A DNA stretch of 64,000 nt, from assembly GCA_051647125.1 (NCBI GenBank), contig JBOFDP010000085.1, forward strand, positions 93,520-157,519, given 5' to 3'. A model generated the notes under the pieces. That model had not been told where the DNA came from. It saw nothing but the letters and a program-made list of their open reading frames with translations, and made no database searches. Within the stretch, counting starts at the first letter, position 1. The number at the start of each line of letters is the position of its first letter. Both the position numbers and the translations under genes were made by a program. Shown piece after piece: positions 24,198-31,505 of this stretch. Source of the stretch: JBOFDP01 sp051647125. GTDB lineage: Bacteria > Bacteroidota > Bacteroidia > Chitinophagales > Chitinophagaceae.

Positions 24198-25724
24198 ATG
24201 TCGAAAAAAGCTATTTTAATTATTATGGATGGATGGGGAAAGGGTCATCAAAAAAAGTCTGATGCTATTCAAAATGCAAATACTCCCTTTTATGATTCTT
24301 TGTTTAAAAATTTCCCCAATTCAAAACTTATTACCTGCGGCAAACTTGTTGGCTTGCCAGATGGACAAATGGGAAATTCTGAAGTAGGACATCTTAATCT
24401 TGGTGCTGGAAGAATTGTATATCAAGAGCTACAAAGAATAAATAATGCTATAAAAACTGGAGAACTTGAGAAAAACCAACATTTTCAAAAAACATTATCT
24501 TATGCTAAAGAAAATAAAAAACAGTTACATCTTATAGGATTAGTAAGTAATGGAGGAGTCCATTCCGAAATTTCTCACCTAAAAGCATTGTTGAATTACT
24601 GTAAAAAAAAAGGATTAACAGATGTTTTTGTCCATGCTTTTACTGATGGTAGAGATTGTGATCCAAAAAGTGGTCTTAGTTTTATACAAGAAATCCATCA
24701 TTATTGTCAAGAAACAGGGGCAAAAATAGCTACAGTAATAGGTCGATATTATGCAATGGACAGAGACAAACGTTGGGAAAGAGTTCAGAAAGCTTATAAC
24801 GCTATGGTAAATGCAGAAGGAGAAAAGGCGAAAAGCCCAGAAGAAGCGGTACAACAATATTATGCTAAAGACTCTCGTGGAGATGAATTTATTTTACCTA
24901 CAGTTATTGTTAATGAAGAAGGTTTACCCATAGCTAAAATTCAAGAGGGTGATGCTGTTTTATGTTTCAATTTTCGTACGGATAGATGTAGAGAAATTAC
25001 ACAAGTACTTTCTCAAGAAGCTTTTCCTGAATTTCAGATGAAACCTTTAAAACTTTATTATACAACAATGACACAGTATGACAAGAAGTTTAAAGATATA
25101 AATGTGATTTTTAAAAATGATGACCTTAAAAACACTCTTGGAGAAATACTTGAGCAGCAAAATAAAAAACAGATTCGTATAGCAGAAACAGAAAAATACC
25201 CACATGTTACTTTCTTTTTTAGTGGAGGTAGAGAAAAAGAGTTTTTAGGAGAAAAACGTATAATGATATCCTCTCCAAAAGTACCTACTTATGATATGAT
25301 GCCCGAGATGAGTGCTAATGAAATTACAGAAGCAATACTTCCTGAATTAGAAAATGAAACGGCAGATTTTATTTGTCTTAATTTTGCTAACACCGATATG
25401 GTAGGGCATACAGGAGTATTTAAAGCCGCTATTAAAGCCGCAGAAACGGTAGACCAATGTGTATCCAAAATTGCTAAAGTTTGTCTTAAAAAAGGATATA
25501 CTATTTTTTTACTTGCTGACCATGGTAATTCTGATTATATGATAAACGAAGATGGTACGCCCAATACCGCACATACATTAAACCCCGTACCTTTTTTTGT
25601 AATTAGCAATGAATATACAGGTAAACTGAAAAATGGAAAACTTGGTGATATAGCTCCTTCTATTTTGTATTGGATGCAGATACCTATACCAAAAGAAATG
25701 ACAGGAGATATATTGATATATTAA
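24198..25724 (+). CDS. gpmI: 2,3-bisphosphoglycerate-independent phosphoglycerate mutase
   Basis: GpmI interconverts 3- and 2-phosphoglycerate in glycolysis, using two Mn ions. The 508-residue protein has the N-terminal metal site MDGWGKG near residues 10-16 and the phosphoserine nucleophile S61 in GNSEVGHLNLGAG. The HAFTDGRDCDP segment near 150 and RYYAMDRDKRWER near 190 are family signatures. The late metal ligands are in NFANTDMVGHTG and LADHGNSD. Length is normal. It lies between the hydrolase and pdxH, with 34 bases to the next gene. Confidence 0.97.
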   Translation: MSKKAILIIMDGWGKGHQKKSDAIQNANTPFYDSLFKNFPNSKLITCGKLVGLPDGQMGNSEVGHLNLGAGRIVYQELQRINNAIKTGELEKNQHFQKTLSYAKENKKQLHLIGLVSNGGVHSEISHLKALLNYCKKKGLTDVFVHAFTDGRDCDPKSGLSFIQEIHHYCQETGAKIATVIGRYYAMDRDKRWERVQKAYNAMVNAEGEKAKSPEEAVQQYYAKDSRGDEFILPTVIVNEEGLPIAKIQEGDAVLCFNFRTDRCREITQVLSQEAFPEFQMKPLKLYYTTMTQYDKKFKDINVIFKNDDLKNTLGEILEQQNKKQIRIAETEKYPHVTFFFSGGREKEFLGEKRIMISSPKVPTYDMMPEMSANEITEAILPELENETADFICLNFANTDMVGHTGVFKAAIKAAETVDQCVSKIAKVCLKKGYTIFLLADHGNSDYMINEDGTPNTAHTLNPVPFFVISNEYTGKLKNGKLGDIAPSILYWMQIPIPKEMTGDILIY

Positions 25725-25758
25725 AGCTTTTTCTAATATATTATAAAAAATACAAGCT

Positions 25759-26409
25759 ATGCAAAATAATAACAAGGTTTCTTCTATTCGTACAGATTAT
25801 ACAATGATGGAGTTGTTGGAAAAAAATATTATTTTAAACCCTATGGATATGTTTGACCAATGGTGGAAAGAGGCTTTAGAAAAAAATCCTATGGAGGTCA
25901 ATGCTTTTACTCTTTCTACCATAGATAAACAAAAGAAACCACATAGTAGAATTATGCTTTTAAAAGGGTATAACAAAATAGGATTTATTTTTTATACCAA
26001 CTACGAGAGCAATAAAGGTAGGGAAATTTCAGAAAACTCCAATGTTTCGATGTTGTTTTTTTGGATGAATCTACAGCGACAAGTTCGTATAGAAGGTATT
26101 GCAAAAAAGGTAAGTAGAATAGAAAATGAAGCTTATTTTGCAGAACGTCCGAGGAAAAGCCAAATAGGGGCTTGGGCTTCTAAACAAAGCAAAGTTATTC
26201 CTAATAGAGAATATTTGGAAAAGGAGGAAAAAAAATATATTCAACAATTTGACGAGATAGAAAAAATTCCTTGTCCTGAATATTGGGGAGGTTTTTTAGT
26301 AAAACCTATAAATATAGAGTTTTGGCAAGGTAGACAGGGTCGTTTGCATGATAGAATTGTGTATGTTTTTAAAAAAGGTATTTGGTCTACAAAAAGATTA
26401 AGTTCATAA
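25759..26409 (+). CDS. pdxH: Pyridoxamine 5'-phosphate oxidase
   Basis: PdxH is an FMN enzyme that oxidises pyridoxamine or pyridoxine 5'-phosphate to pyridoxal 5'-phosphate. The 216-residue protein has the FMN-binding SRIMLLKGY segment near residues 60-68 and FYTNYESNKGREI near 74-86. The RQVRIEG strand lies near 106-112. The C-terminal substrate region EFWQGRQGRLHDR near 191-203 is the family signature. It follows gpmI by 34 bases and ends about 135 bases before a strong terminator-like hairpin. The PLP produced supports enzymes such as CysK, Alr and TrpB also encoded in this window. Confidence 0.95.
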   Translation: MQNNNKVSSIRTDYTMMELLEKNIILNPMDMFDQWWKEALEKNPMEVNAFTLSTIDKQKKPHSRIMLLKGYNKIGFIFYTNYESNKGREISENSNVSMLFFWMNLQRQVRIEGIAKKVSRIENEAYFAERPRKSQIGAWASKQSKVIPNREYLEKEEKKYIQQFDEIEKIPCPEYWGGFLVKPINIEFWQGRQGRLHDRIVYVFKKGIWSTKRLSS

Positions 26410-26491
26410 ATTTTTTCTATTTATTTCAACTATTTTTTAAAAATATGACAAACATCATATTTTGAAACATTATACTATATAAATTTGTATT

Positions 26492-26575
26492 GTATTGAAA
26501 ATATATTTTTCATAATACTATAGTTTTTTTAGGTTTTATAGAAATGGGCTTTGTGTATGCAAGGCTCATTTTTTT
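26492..26575 (+). ncRNA. Candidate small RNA upstream of trxB
   Basis: A TAAATTTG box (26480-26487) with TTTG 15 bases before it could start a transcript at about 26492. The stretch ends in a strong intrinsic terminator at 26544-26575. No coding frame is visible. The 15-base spacer is short for Bacteroidota promoters, so the region may simply be the pdxH 3' end. Confidence 0.3.
26544..26575 (+). terminator. Rho-independent terminator after pdxH
   Basis: ATGGGCTTTG (26544-26553) pairs with CAAGGCTCAT (26560-26569) over ten base pairs with two G-U pairs, with a six-base loop and a run of T through 26575. Confidence 0.8.
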
Positions 26576-26579
26576 ATAG

Positions 26580-26587
26580 TATCTTTG
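26580..26587 (+). promoter_or_regulatory. -7 promoter box for trxB-folB
   Basis: TATCTTTG, an exact TAnnTTTG match, directly follows the terminator and lies 37 bases before the trxB ATG. Confidence 0.55.
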
Positions 26588-26624
26588 TAAAATAAAAAGA
26601 TGTTTAACAAAAAAAATTATATTT

Positions 26625-27554
26625 ATGAGTGATACGCGATGTTTAATAATTGGAAGTGGACCTGCTGGCTATACCGCAGCAATATATTCGGCCCGTGCTA
26701 ATTTAAACCCTTTGTTATTTCAAGGTCTTCAACCAGGAGGACAACTTACAACAACATCAGAAGTAGAAAATTTTCCTGGGTTTCCAAACCCTATATTAGG
26801 AATAGATTTGATGGATATGTTTGAAAAACAAGCCCGTAATGTAGGTGCTGAAATTCATTATGGTTCTGTTACCAACGTAGATTTTTCTAAAAGACCTTTT
26901 GAAATTACGATTGATAACGAAAAAAAAATTATTACAGATACGCTTATTATTGCTACCGGAGCAAGTGCCAAATGGCTTGGTTTAGAGGATGAAACAAGGC
27001 TTAAGAATAAGGGAGTAAGTGCTTGTGCTGTATGTGATGGATTTTTCTTTAAGGGCAAGGAGGTTGCTGTTATTGGTGGTGGTGATTCTGCTTTGGAGGA
27101 AGCTCTTTATCTTGCGAAACTTTGCACCCATGTGCATTTGTTGGTCCGTAATATTATAACTGCTTCTAAAGTAATGCAAGATAGAATTTTAAAGGTAAAA
27201 AATATTACTACATATCTTAGAACAGATTTAATAGGGATTCAAGGTATAGATAAAGTAGAAGCTATTAATATAAAAAACAAGGATACAAAAGAAGAAAAAA
27301 ATATTGCTGTTGGTGGATGTTTTATTGCTATAGGGCATCAACCTAATACAGAATTGTTTAAAGAACAATTAAAAATGGACGAATTGGGATATATTATTAC
27401 AGAAAAAGGAAGTACACATACTAGTGTGGAAGGTGTTTTTGCGGCAGGAGATGTACAAGATCGTCGTTATCGGCAAGCTATTACTTCTGCAGGAACGGGA
27501 TGTATGGCTGCTTTGGATGCTGAAAAATATTTAACAGAAAATAATTTAATATAA
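26625..27554 (+). CDS. trxB: Thioredoxin reductase
   Basis: TrxB transfers electrons from NADPH through FAD to thioredoxin. The 309-residue protein has the N-terminal FAD motif GSGPAGYTAA near 10-19 and TTSEVENFPGFP near 44-55. The redox-active disulfide C134-A-V-C137 is present in SACAVCDG. The NADPH motif GGGDSALEEA lies near 151-160, and the C-terminal FAD contact is GVFAAGDVQD near 277-286. Length is normal. It has a promoter of its own and folB follows four bases after its stop. Confidence 0.96.
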   Translation: MSDTRCLIIGSGPAGYTAAIYSARANLNPLLFQGLQPGGQLTTTSEVENFPGFPNPILGIDLMDMFEKQARNVGAEIHYGSVTNVDFSKRPFEITIDNEKKIITDTLIIATGASAKWLGLEDETRLKNKGVSACAVCDGFFFKGKEVAVIGGGDSALEEALYLAKLCTHVHLLVRNIITASKVMQDRILKVKNITTYLRTDLIGIQGIDKVEAINIKNKDTKEEKNIAVGGCFIAIGHQPNTELFKEQLKMDELGYIITEKGSTHTSVEGVFAAGDVQDRRYRQAITSAGTGCMAALDAEKYLTENNLI

Positions 27555-27558
27555 GATT

Positions 27559-27900
27559 ATGAAAGAATCTTTATGGGTAAAACTTAACAACATACGAATT
27601 CTTGTTTCTATAGGGATATTACCAGAAGAAAAAATTTTAAAAAATATTCTTGTTATAAACCTTTCTCTTCTTGTAGAAAATCCTAATTCTATTGTAGATT
27701 ACGCTCTTTTGTTTGAGGAAATTAAAAAAAAGAGCCTTGAAGAATATGATTACCTAGAAGATTTTGCAAAAACAATAATTTTAATAATACAGGAATTTAC
27801 CAATAATTGGAAAAAGATACAGATAGAGGTAGAAAAAATAAATCCACCAATTGTTTCTTTTGATGGTTCTGCTTCTGTTGTATATAAAGTAGAGAAATAG
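27559..27900 (+). CDS. folB: Dihydroneopterin aldolase
   Basis: FolB cleaves 7,8-dihydroneopterin in folate synthesis. The 113-residue protein fits the small FolB fold: GILPEEKILKNILVINLSL near 21-38 corresponds to 'G...eE...q.l.vdl', VDYALLFEEI near 48-57 to 'vDYa.v...i', and LEDFAKTI near 69-76 to the LE..A segment. The late KINPPIVSFDG contains the expected proline-rich region. It is coupled to trxB with a four-base gap. No other folate genes are nearby, so it is a scattered pathway member. Confidence 0.85.
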   Translation: MKESLWVKLNNIRILVSIGILPEEKILKNILVINLSLLVENPNSIVDYALLFEEIKKKSLEEYDYLEDFAKTIILIIQEFTNNWKKIQIEVEKINPPIVSFDGSASVVYKVEK

Positions 27901-27945
27901 ATATATTGAATAGTTTTATTTTTATCTTTTTAATAAGGAAAGTGT

Positions 27946-28461
27946 ATGGATATTGCAAAAAGAAAAGTTGATTTACAAGAAGCTATAAATTCTGAAATGG
28001 TTTTTTCAAAACAGGGGTTTTATAGAATACTCCCAAAATCTACTATTTTGATAGGTACTGATCATGCTGGATTTGAATATAAAGAAGTTTTAAAAAAATA
28101 TCTTTCAGAAAAAAATTTTACAATAGAAGATGTAGGAACATTTTCTTCTGAATCTTGTGATTATCCCGATTTTGCAAACTTATTAGCTTATAAAATAGAC
28201 AACAAAAAAGCTAGCTTTGGTATCCTGATTTGTGGTAGTGGCAATGGTGTTTGTATGGTTGCTAACAAATATCGTAATGTACGAGCAGCCTTGTGTTGGA
28301 ATGAAGAAATAGCAACTCTTGCTAGAGCTCATAACGATGCGAATATATTATGTTTGCCTGCTAGATTTATAAGTATAGGCAAGTGCCAAAAAATAGTAGA
28401 TATATTTTTTTCTACCATGTTTGAAGGAGGACGATACCAACGAAGAGTAGAAAAATTTTAA
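27946..28461 (+). CDS. rpiB: Ribose-5-phosphate isomerase B
   Basis: RpiB interconverts ribose 5-phosphate and ribulose 5-phosphate. The core begins at ILIGTDHAGFEYK, matching the family start, and continues through DYPDFANLLA, the active-site CGSGNGVCMVANKYRNVRAALC with the catalytic Cys, and ARAHNDANILCLPAR. The protein is 171 residues because of a 32-residue N-terminal extension before the core; family members usually start within a few residues of the TDHAG strand. A start at Met19 would shorten the extension to about 14. A variant -7 box (TAGTTTTA, 27911-27918) lies upstream, so it may begin the rpiB-era unit. Confidence 0.92.
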   Translation: MDIAKRKVDLQEAINSEMVFSKQGFYRILPKSTILIGTDHAGFEYKEVLKKYLSEKNFTIEDVGTFSSESCDYPDFANLLAYKIDNKKASFGILICGSGNGVCMVANKYRNVRAALCWNEEIATLARAHNDANILCLPARFISIGKCQKIVDIFFSTMFEGGRYQRRVEKF

Positions 28462-28473
28462 TTTAAAAAAACT

Positions 28474-29358
28474 ATGAATAGTCAAGCGGGTTATGTAACT
28501 ATTATTGGTCATCCTAATGCAGGAAAAAGCACTTTACTTAATGCTATTATAGGAGAAAAAATTTCTATAGTAAGTCCAAAAATTCAGACTACACGTCATC
28601 GTATAAAAGCAATTTATAATAAAGAAAATTTACAAATCATTTTTTCGGATACACCAGGTATTTTAAAACCTTTGTATTTATTGCATGAAAAAATGTTTAA
28701 ACAAATTAATTTTGCTCTTGCTGACGCAGATATACTTTTGTATTTGATAGACGGCAAAGAAAAAGATACGGAATATTATCAAACATTATTTTCTTATAAA
28801 CCCAAAAAACCCATTCCTTTTTTTGTGGTAGTCAATAAGATAGATAAAATGACAGAGGAAGAAAAAGAAAATATAATACAACTTATAAAAAATGAAGTTT
28901 CCAAAGCAGATATATTTTTTCTTTCAGCTATTCAAAAAAAAGGATTACAAGAAGTTTTTGAATATATAAAAACCCTTTTGCCCAAGCATCCTTTTTTTTA
29001 TGATGGAGATGAAATTACTGATAGAAATCTTCGATTTCTTTGTTCTGAGTTAGTTCGTGAACAAATTTTCTATTGCTTAGATAAAGAACTTCCTTATCAG
29101 ATTGCTATTGTTGTACAGAACTTTAAAGAAAAAGAAAAAATGACGGTAATAAAGATGGATATTGTTGTAAATAGAGAATCTCAACGTATTATTGTTTTAG
29201 GGAAAGGGGGAAGTATGATAAAAAAAATAGGGATAAAAGCTCGTGAAGAAATAGAAAAACTTGTGAAAAAAAAAGTATTTATAGAACTCTATGTTAAAAT
29301 AAAGCCCAACTGGAGAAACAACCCCGCACAATTAAAAGAATACGGATATGAAGAATAG
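28474..29358 (+). CDS. era: GTPase Era
   Basis: Era is an essential GTPase that binds 16S rRNA and assists small-subunit assembly. The 294-residue protein has G1 GHPNAGKST (about 12-20), switch-I TTRHRIKAI near 40-48, G3 DTPG near 60, and G4 NKID near 121-124. The C-terminal KH domain has VLGKGGSMIKKIGIKAREEIE near 243-263, the RNA-binding GxxG region. Length and order are normal. It overlaps the next secreted-protein gene by 11 bases. Confidence 0.96.
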   Translation: MNSQAGYVTIIGHPNAGKSTLLNAIIGEKISIVSPKIQTTRHRIKAIYNKENLQIIFSDTPGILKPLYLLHEKMFKQINFALADADILLYLIDGKEKDTEYYQTLFSYKPKKPIPFFVVVNKIDKMTEEEKENIIQLIKNEVSKADIFFLSAIQKKGLQEVFEYIKTLLPKHPFFYDGDEITDRNLRFLCSELVREQIFYCLDKELPYQIAIVVQNFKEKEKMTVIKMDIVVNRESQRIIVLGKGGSMIKKIGIKAREEIEKLVKKKVFIELYVKIKPNWRNNPAQLKEYGYEE

Positions 29359-29884
29359 CATTTTAATACTTTTTTTCATTACAACATCTATTTTTTCACA
29401 AAAAAAAGAATCTATTTTTTTTAATCCTGTAATTAATCCCTCCTTACAAATATCAAACCATATTGGTATAGGCTTAGGCAGTGTAGGGGTGGTTTTTGAT
29501 CCGGGTAGTTCTTTATTTTCAGAGAAAGGAATTTTTTATAAAGAATTGTTATTCAACATGGAAATGCTTTTTGGAAAACCCCCAATATTTGCTCCTAATA
29601 TAGGTTTTCAGCTTATGAATTTTGATTTTATAAAAACCCGAAAAAGGAAAAACTTTATATTCAGCACCTCTTTTACCTTTGGTAATTTGAACTATATAAA
29701 TTTTAAAAATAGAGTAGACGGACGTATTTATTTAGAAATAAATTTTGGTTCTTGGATTATGGTGGGGTATCGATTTGCACAGCCTACATATGGTATTACA
29801 GATAATAATATAGGAAAACATACTTTTGTTTTAAGGTATTATTTCCCTTTGTTTTTTACCAAGTTTAAACCTAAGGTTAATTAA
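29348..29884 (+). CDS. Secreted outer-membrane-like protein of unknown function
   Basis: The 178-residue protein is not recognised. It has a signal peptide (MKNSILILFFITTSIFSQ) and then alternating aromatic and polar strands (for example ISNHIGIGLGSVGVVF, NFIFSTSFTFGNLNYI and EINFGSWIMVGYRF) and a C-terminal HTFVLRYYFPLFF. This suggests a small beta-barrel or outer-membrane-associated protein. It overlaps era by 11 bases and the convergent serS by four, so it is probably translated from the era message. The function cannot be inferred. Confidence 0.7.
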   Translation: MKNSILILFFITTSIFSQKKESIFFNPVINPSLQISNHIGIGLGSVGVVFDPGSSLFSEKGIFYKELLFNMEMLFGKPPIFAPNIGFQLMNFDFIKTRKRKNFIFSTSFTFGNLNYINFKNRVDGRIYLEINFGSWIMVGYRFAQPTYGITDNNIGKHTFVLRYYFPLFFTKFKPKVN

Positions 29885-31206
29885 TCAAAAAGTATTTTTT
29901 CTGCACCGAAATATTTATGTAAAACCTTTGGAAGAAAAATTTCTTTTTGGGTTTGAAAATTTTCTATAATACCCGCCATAATTCTTGGTAGTGCAAGAGA
30001 ACTTCCGTTTAGAGTATGTGAAAATATATTTTTTCCTTCTTTTGATTTATAACGTAATTGTAAACGTGTACTTTGAAAAGATTCAAAATTAGAAACAGAA
30101 CTTACCTCAAGCCATTTTTCCTGGACACAGCTATATATTTCAAAATCATAAGTAAGTGCAGAGGCAAAACTCATATCTCCTGCACAAAGTTTTAGAATAC
30201 GATAAGGTAATTCTAATGATTGTATTAACTTTTCTACATGGTTTATCATCTCCTCAAGTATTTGATACGAATGGTTTGGGTGTGTGATTTGTACAATTTC
30301 TACTTTATCAAATTGATGTAATCTATTAAGCCCCCTCACCTCTTTACCATAACTACCGGCTTCTCTACGAAAACACTGGCTATAACCGGTCATTTTTATA
30401 GGAAAATCTTGTTCTTTCAAAAGTACATTTCTGTAAAGATTAGTAAGTGGAACTTCTGCTGTAGGTATAAGATAATATTTGTCTTCTGTAAGAAAATACA
30501 TTTGTGAATCTTTATCAGGAAGTTGTCCTGTGCCATAGGCAGAATCTTCATTAACCATTAGAGGTGGCAAAATTTCTTGATAACCAGCCAGGGTATTAAA
30601 ATCAATAAAATATTGTATTAATGAACGTACAAGTTTTGCTCCTTGCCCAATATATACAGGAAATCCACTACCCGTAATTTTATTGCCTAACTCAAAGTTA
30701 ATAAGATTATATTTTTCACAAAGATTCCAATGAGGTAGCTTTTCTTGTTTAGGTAAAAGTTTTCCTTGTTGGCGTATTATTACATTGTCTTCTATGGTTT
30801 TTCCTTCAGGCACAATAGAGGATGGAAGGTTAGGAATTTTGTATAAAAGTGCTGTTATTTGTTGCTCATAATTATTTAATTCTTCTGCTAAACCTTTTGT
30901 TACTTCTTTGTTTTCTGAAACTTGTTTTTTTTTCTTTTCGGCATCTTCTTTTTTCCCATTACCAATTAATATTCCTATTTCTTTAGCAAGTGTATTTTGT
31001 GTAGAGGCAAAGGCGTCGTATGCTGCTTGACATTTTCGTTTTTTTTCATCTAAAAGTAAAATTTCGTCTATAAGATGTATTTCTGCAAAATATTTTTTTT
31101 TTAAACCTTTTTTTATTATTTCTGCAGATTTTCTGATTTCTACCAATGAAAGCATATTCAAACTATGTATTTGGTTCAAAGATAAATCTTTATATTTACT
31201 AATCAA
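29881..31206 (-). CDS. serS: Seryl-tRNA synthetase
   Basis: SerRS charges tRNA-Ser (and tRNA-Sec where present). The 441-residue class II enzyme has the N-terminal antiparallel coiled-coil arm (about 30-110), motif 2 FRREAGSYGKEVRGLNRLHQF near 282-302, and motif 3 at the C-terminal NGSSLALPR near 401-409. The serine-binding TAEVPLTN lies near 250-257. Length is normal. It converges on the secreted unknown with a four-base stop overlap and has its own -7 box. Confidence 0.96.
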   Translation of the reverse strand: MISKYKDLSLNQIHSLNMLSLVEIRKSAEIIKKGLKKKYFAEIHLIDEILLLDEKKRKCQAAYDAFASTQNTLAKEIGILIGNGKKEDAEKKKKQVSENKEVTKGLAEELNNYEQQITALLYKIPNLPSSIVPEGKTIEDNVIIRQQGKLLPKQEKLPHWNLCEKYNLINFELGNKITGSGFPVYIGQGAKLVRSLIQYFIDFNTLAGYQEILPPLMVNEDSAYGTGQLPDKDSQMYFLTEDKYYLIPTAEVPLTNLYRNVLLKEQDFPIKMTGYSQCFRREAGSYGKEVRGLNRLHQFDKVEIVQITHPNHSYQILEEMINHVEKLIQSLELPYRILKLCAGDMSFASALTYDFEIYSCVQEKWLEVSSVSNFESFQSTRLQLRYKSKEGKNIFSHTLNGSSLALPRIMAGIIENFQTQKEIFLPKVLHKYFGAEKILFD

Positions 31207-31235
31207 AAAAAGAACGGTAAGTACTAAAAATATAG

Positions 31236-31243
31236 CAAAATTA
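31236..31243 (-). promoter_or_regulatory. -7 promoter box for serS
   Basis: Minus-strand TAATTTTG matches TAnnTTTG, 29 bases before the serS ATG at 31206. Confidence 0.5.
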
Positions 31244-31244
31244 T

Positions 31245-31269
31245 AAAATAGGATATTCCCTATTTTTTT
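31245..31269 (+). terminator. Terminator-like hairpin upstream of the serS promoter
   Basis: AAAATAGG (31245-31252) pairs with CCTATTTT (31259-31266) over eight base pairs, with T residues through 31269. No gene ends nearby on the + strand, so it may insulate serS and trp or have another role. Confidence 0.35.
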
Positions 31270-31369
31270 CTTTAGTTAATTTTCTAAATAATATAAATTT
31301 GTTATAGTTGCTTCTTTTGAAAGAATAGTATAAAAATAGAAAAAACGATATTCTAATTAAAATAGTTTT

Positions 31370-31377
31370 TATATTTG
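31370..31377 (+). promoter_or_regulatory. -7 promoter box for the trp operon leader
   Basis: TATATTTG, an exact TAnnTTTG match. Transcription would start near 31382, giving a leader of about 120 bases before trpB. A second matching box, TAAATTTG, lies upstream at 31294-31301. Confidence 0.55.
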
Positions 31378-31403
31378 CAATATCTACAAATTTTTTGATT
31401 TAT

Positions 31404-31424
31404 ATGTTTTGGTGCCGACACTAG
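31404..31424 (+). CDS. Putative trp leader peptide MFWCRH
   Basis: ATG TTT TGG TGC CGA CAC TAG encodes six residues with one Trp codon at position 3. It starts about 22 bases after the presumed transcript start. The Trp codon and stop lie within a set of alternative hairpins that end in a terminator. It is too short for statistical coding support; the call is an inference from position. Confidence 0.4.
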   Translation: MFWCRH

Positions 31425-31461
31425 TTTTTTCAAGAGGAAAACTCTTTCTTTTTACTTTTTT
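31410..31461 (+). promoter_or_regulatory. Candidate trp attenuator with alternative hairpins
   Basis: Three overlapping stems are possible. Stem 1:2 is TGGTG (31410-31414) with CACTA (31419-31423), which includes one G-U pair. Stem 2:3 is AGTTTTTT (31423-31430) with GGAAAACT (31436-31443), including two G-U pairs. Stem 3:4 is AAGAG (31432-31436) with CTCTT (31442-31446), followed by a T-rich tract to 31461, which looks like an intrinsic terminator. The middle stem excludes both others, the layout of ribosome-mediated attenuation. The stems are short, so a folding calculation is needed. Confidence 0.45.
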
Positions 31462-31505
31462 ATAATCATCATTTGTAATAAAAAAATTCATATATTCACA
31501 AAAAC

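Larger units (their letters stand above)
31207..31505. other. serS-trpB divergent intergenic region
   Basis: This 299-base region carries the serS promoter, a hairpin with T run at 31245-31269, tandem TAnnTTTG boxes for the trp side (31294-31301 and 31370-31377), and the trp leader/attenuator (31404-31461). A 14-base near-palindrome TTCTTTTGAAAGAA lies at 31312-31325. Confidence 0.6.

Noticed and set aside
31312..31325. TTCTTTTGAAAGAA as an operator
   Set aside because: Short palindrome in AT-rich DNA with no second copy or regulator; not listed as a site.
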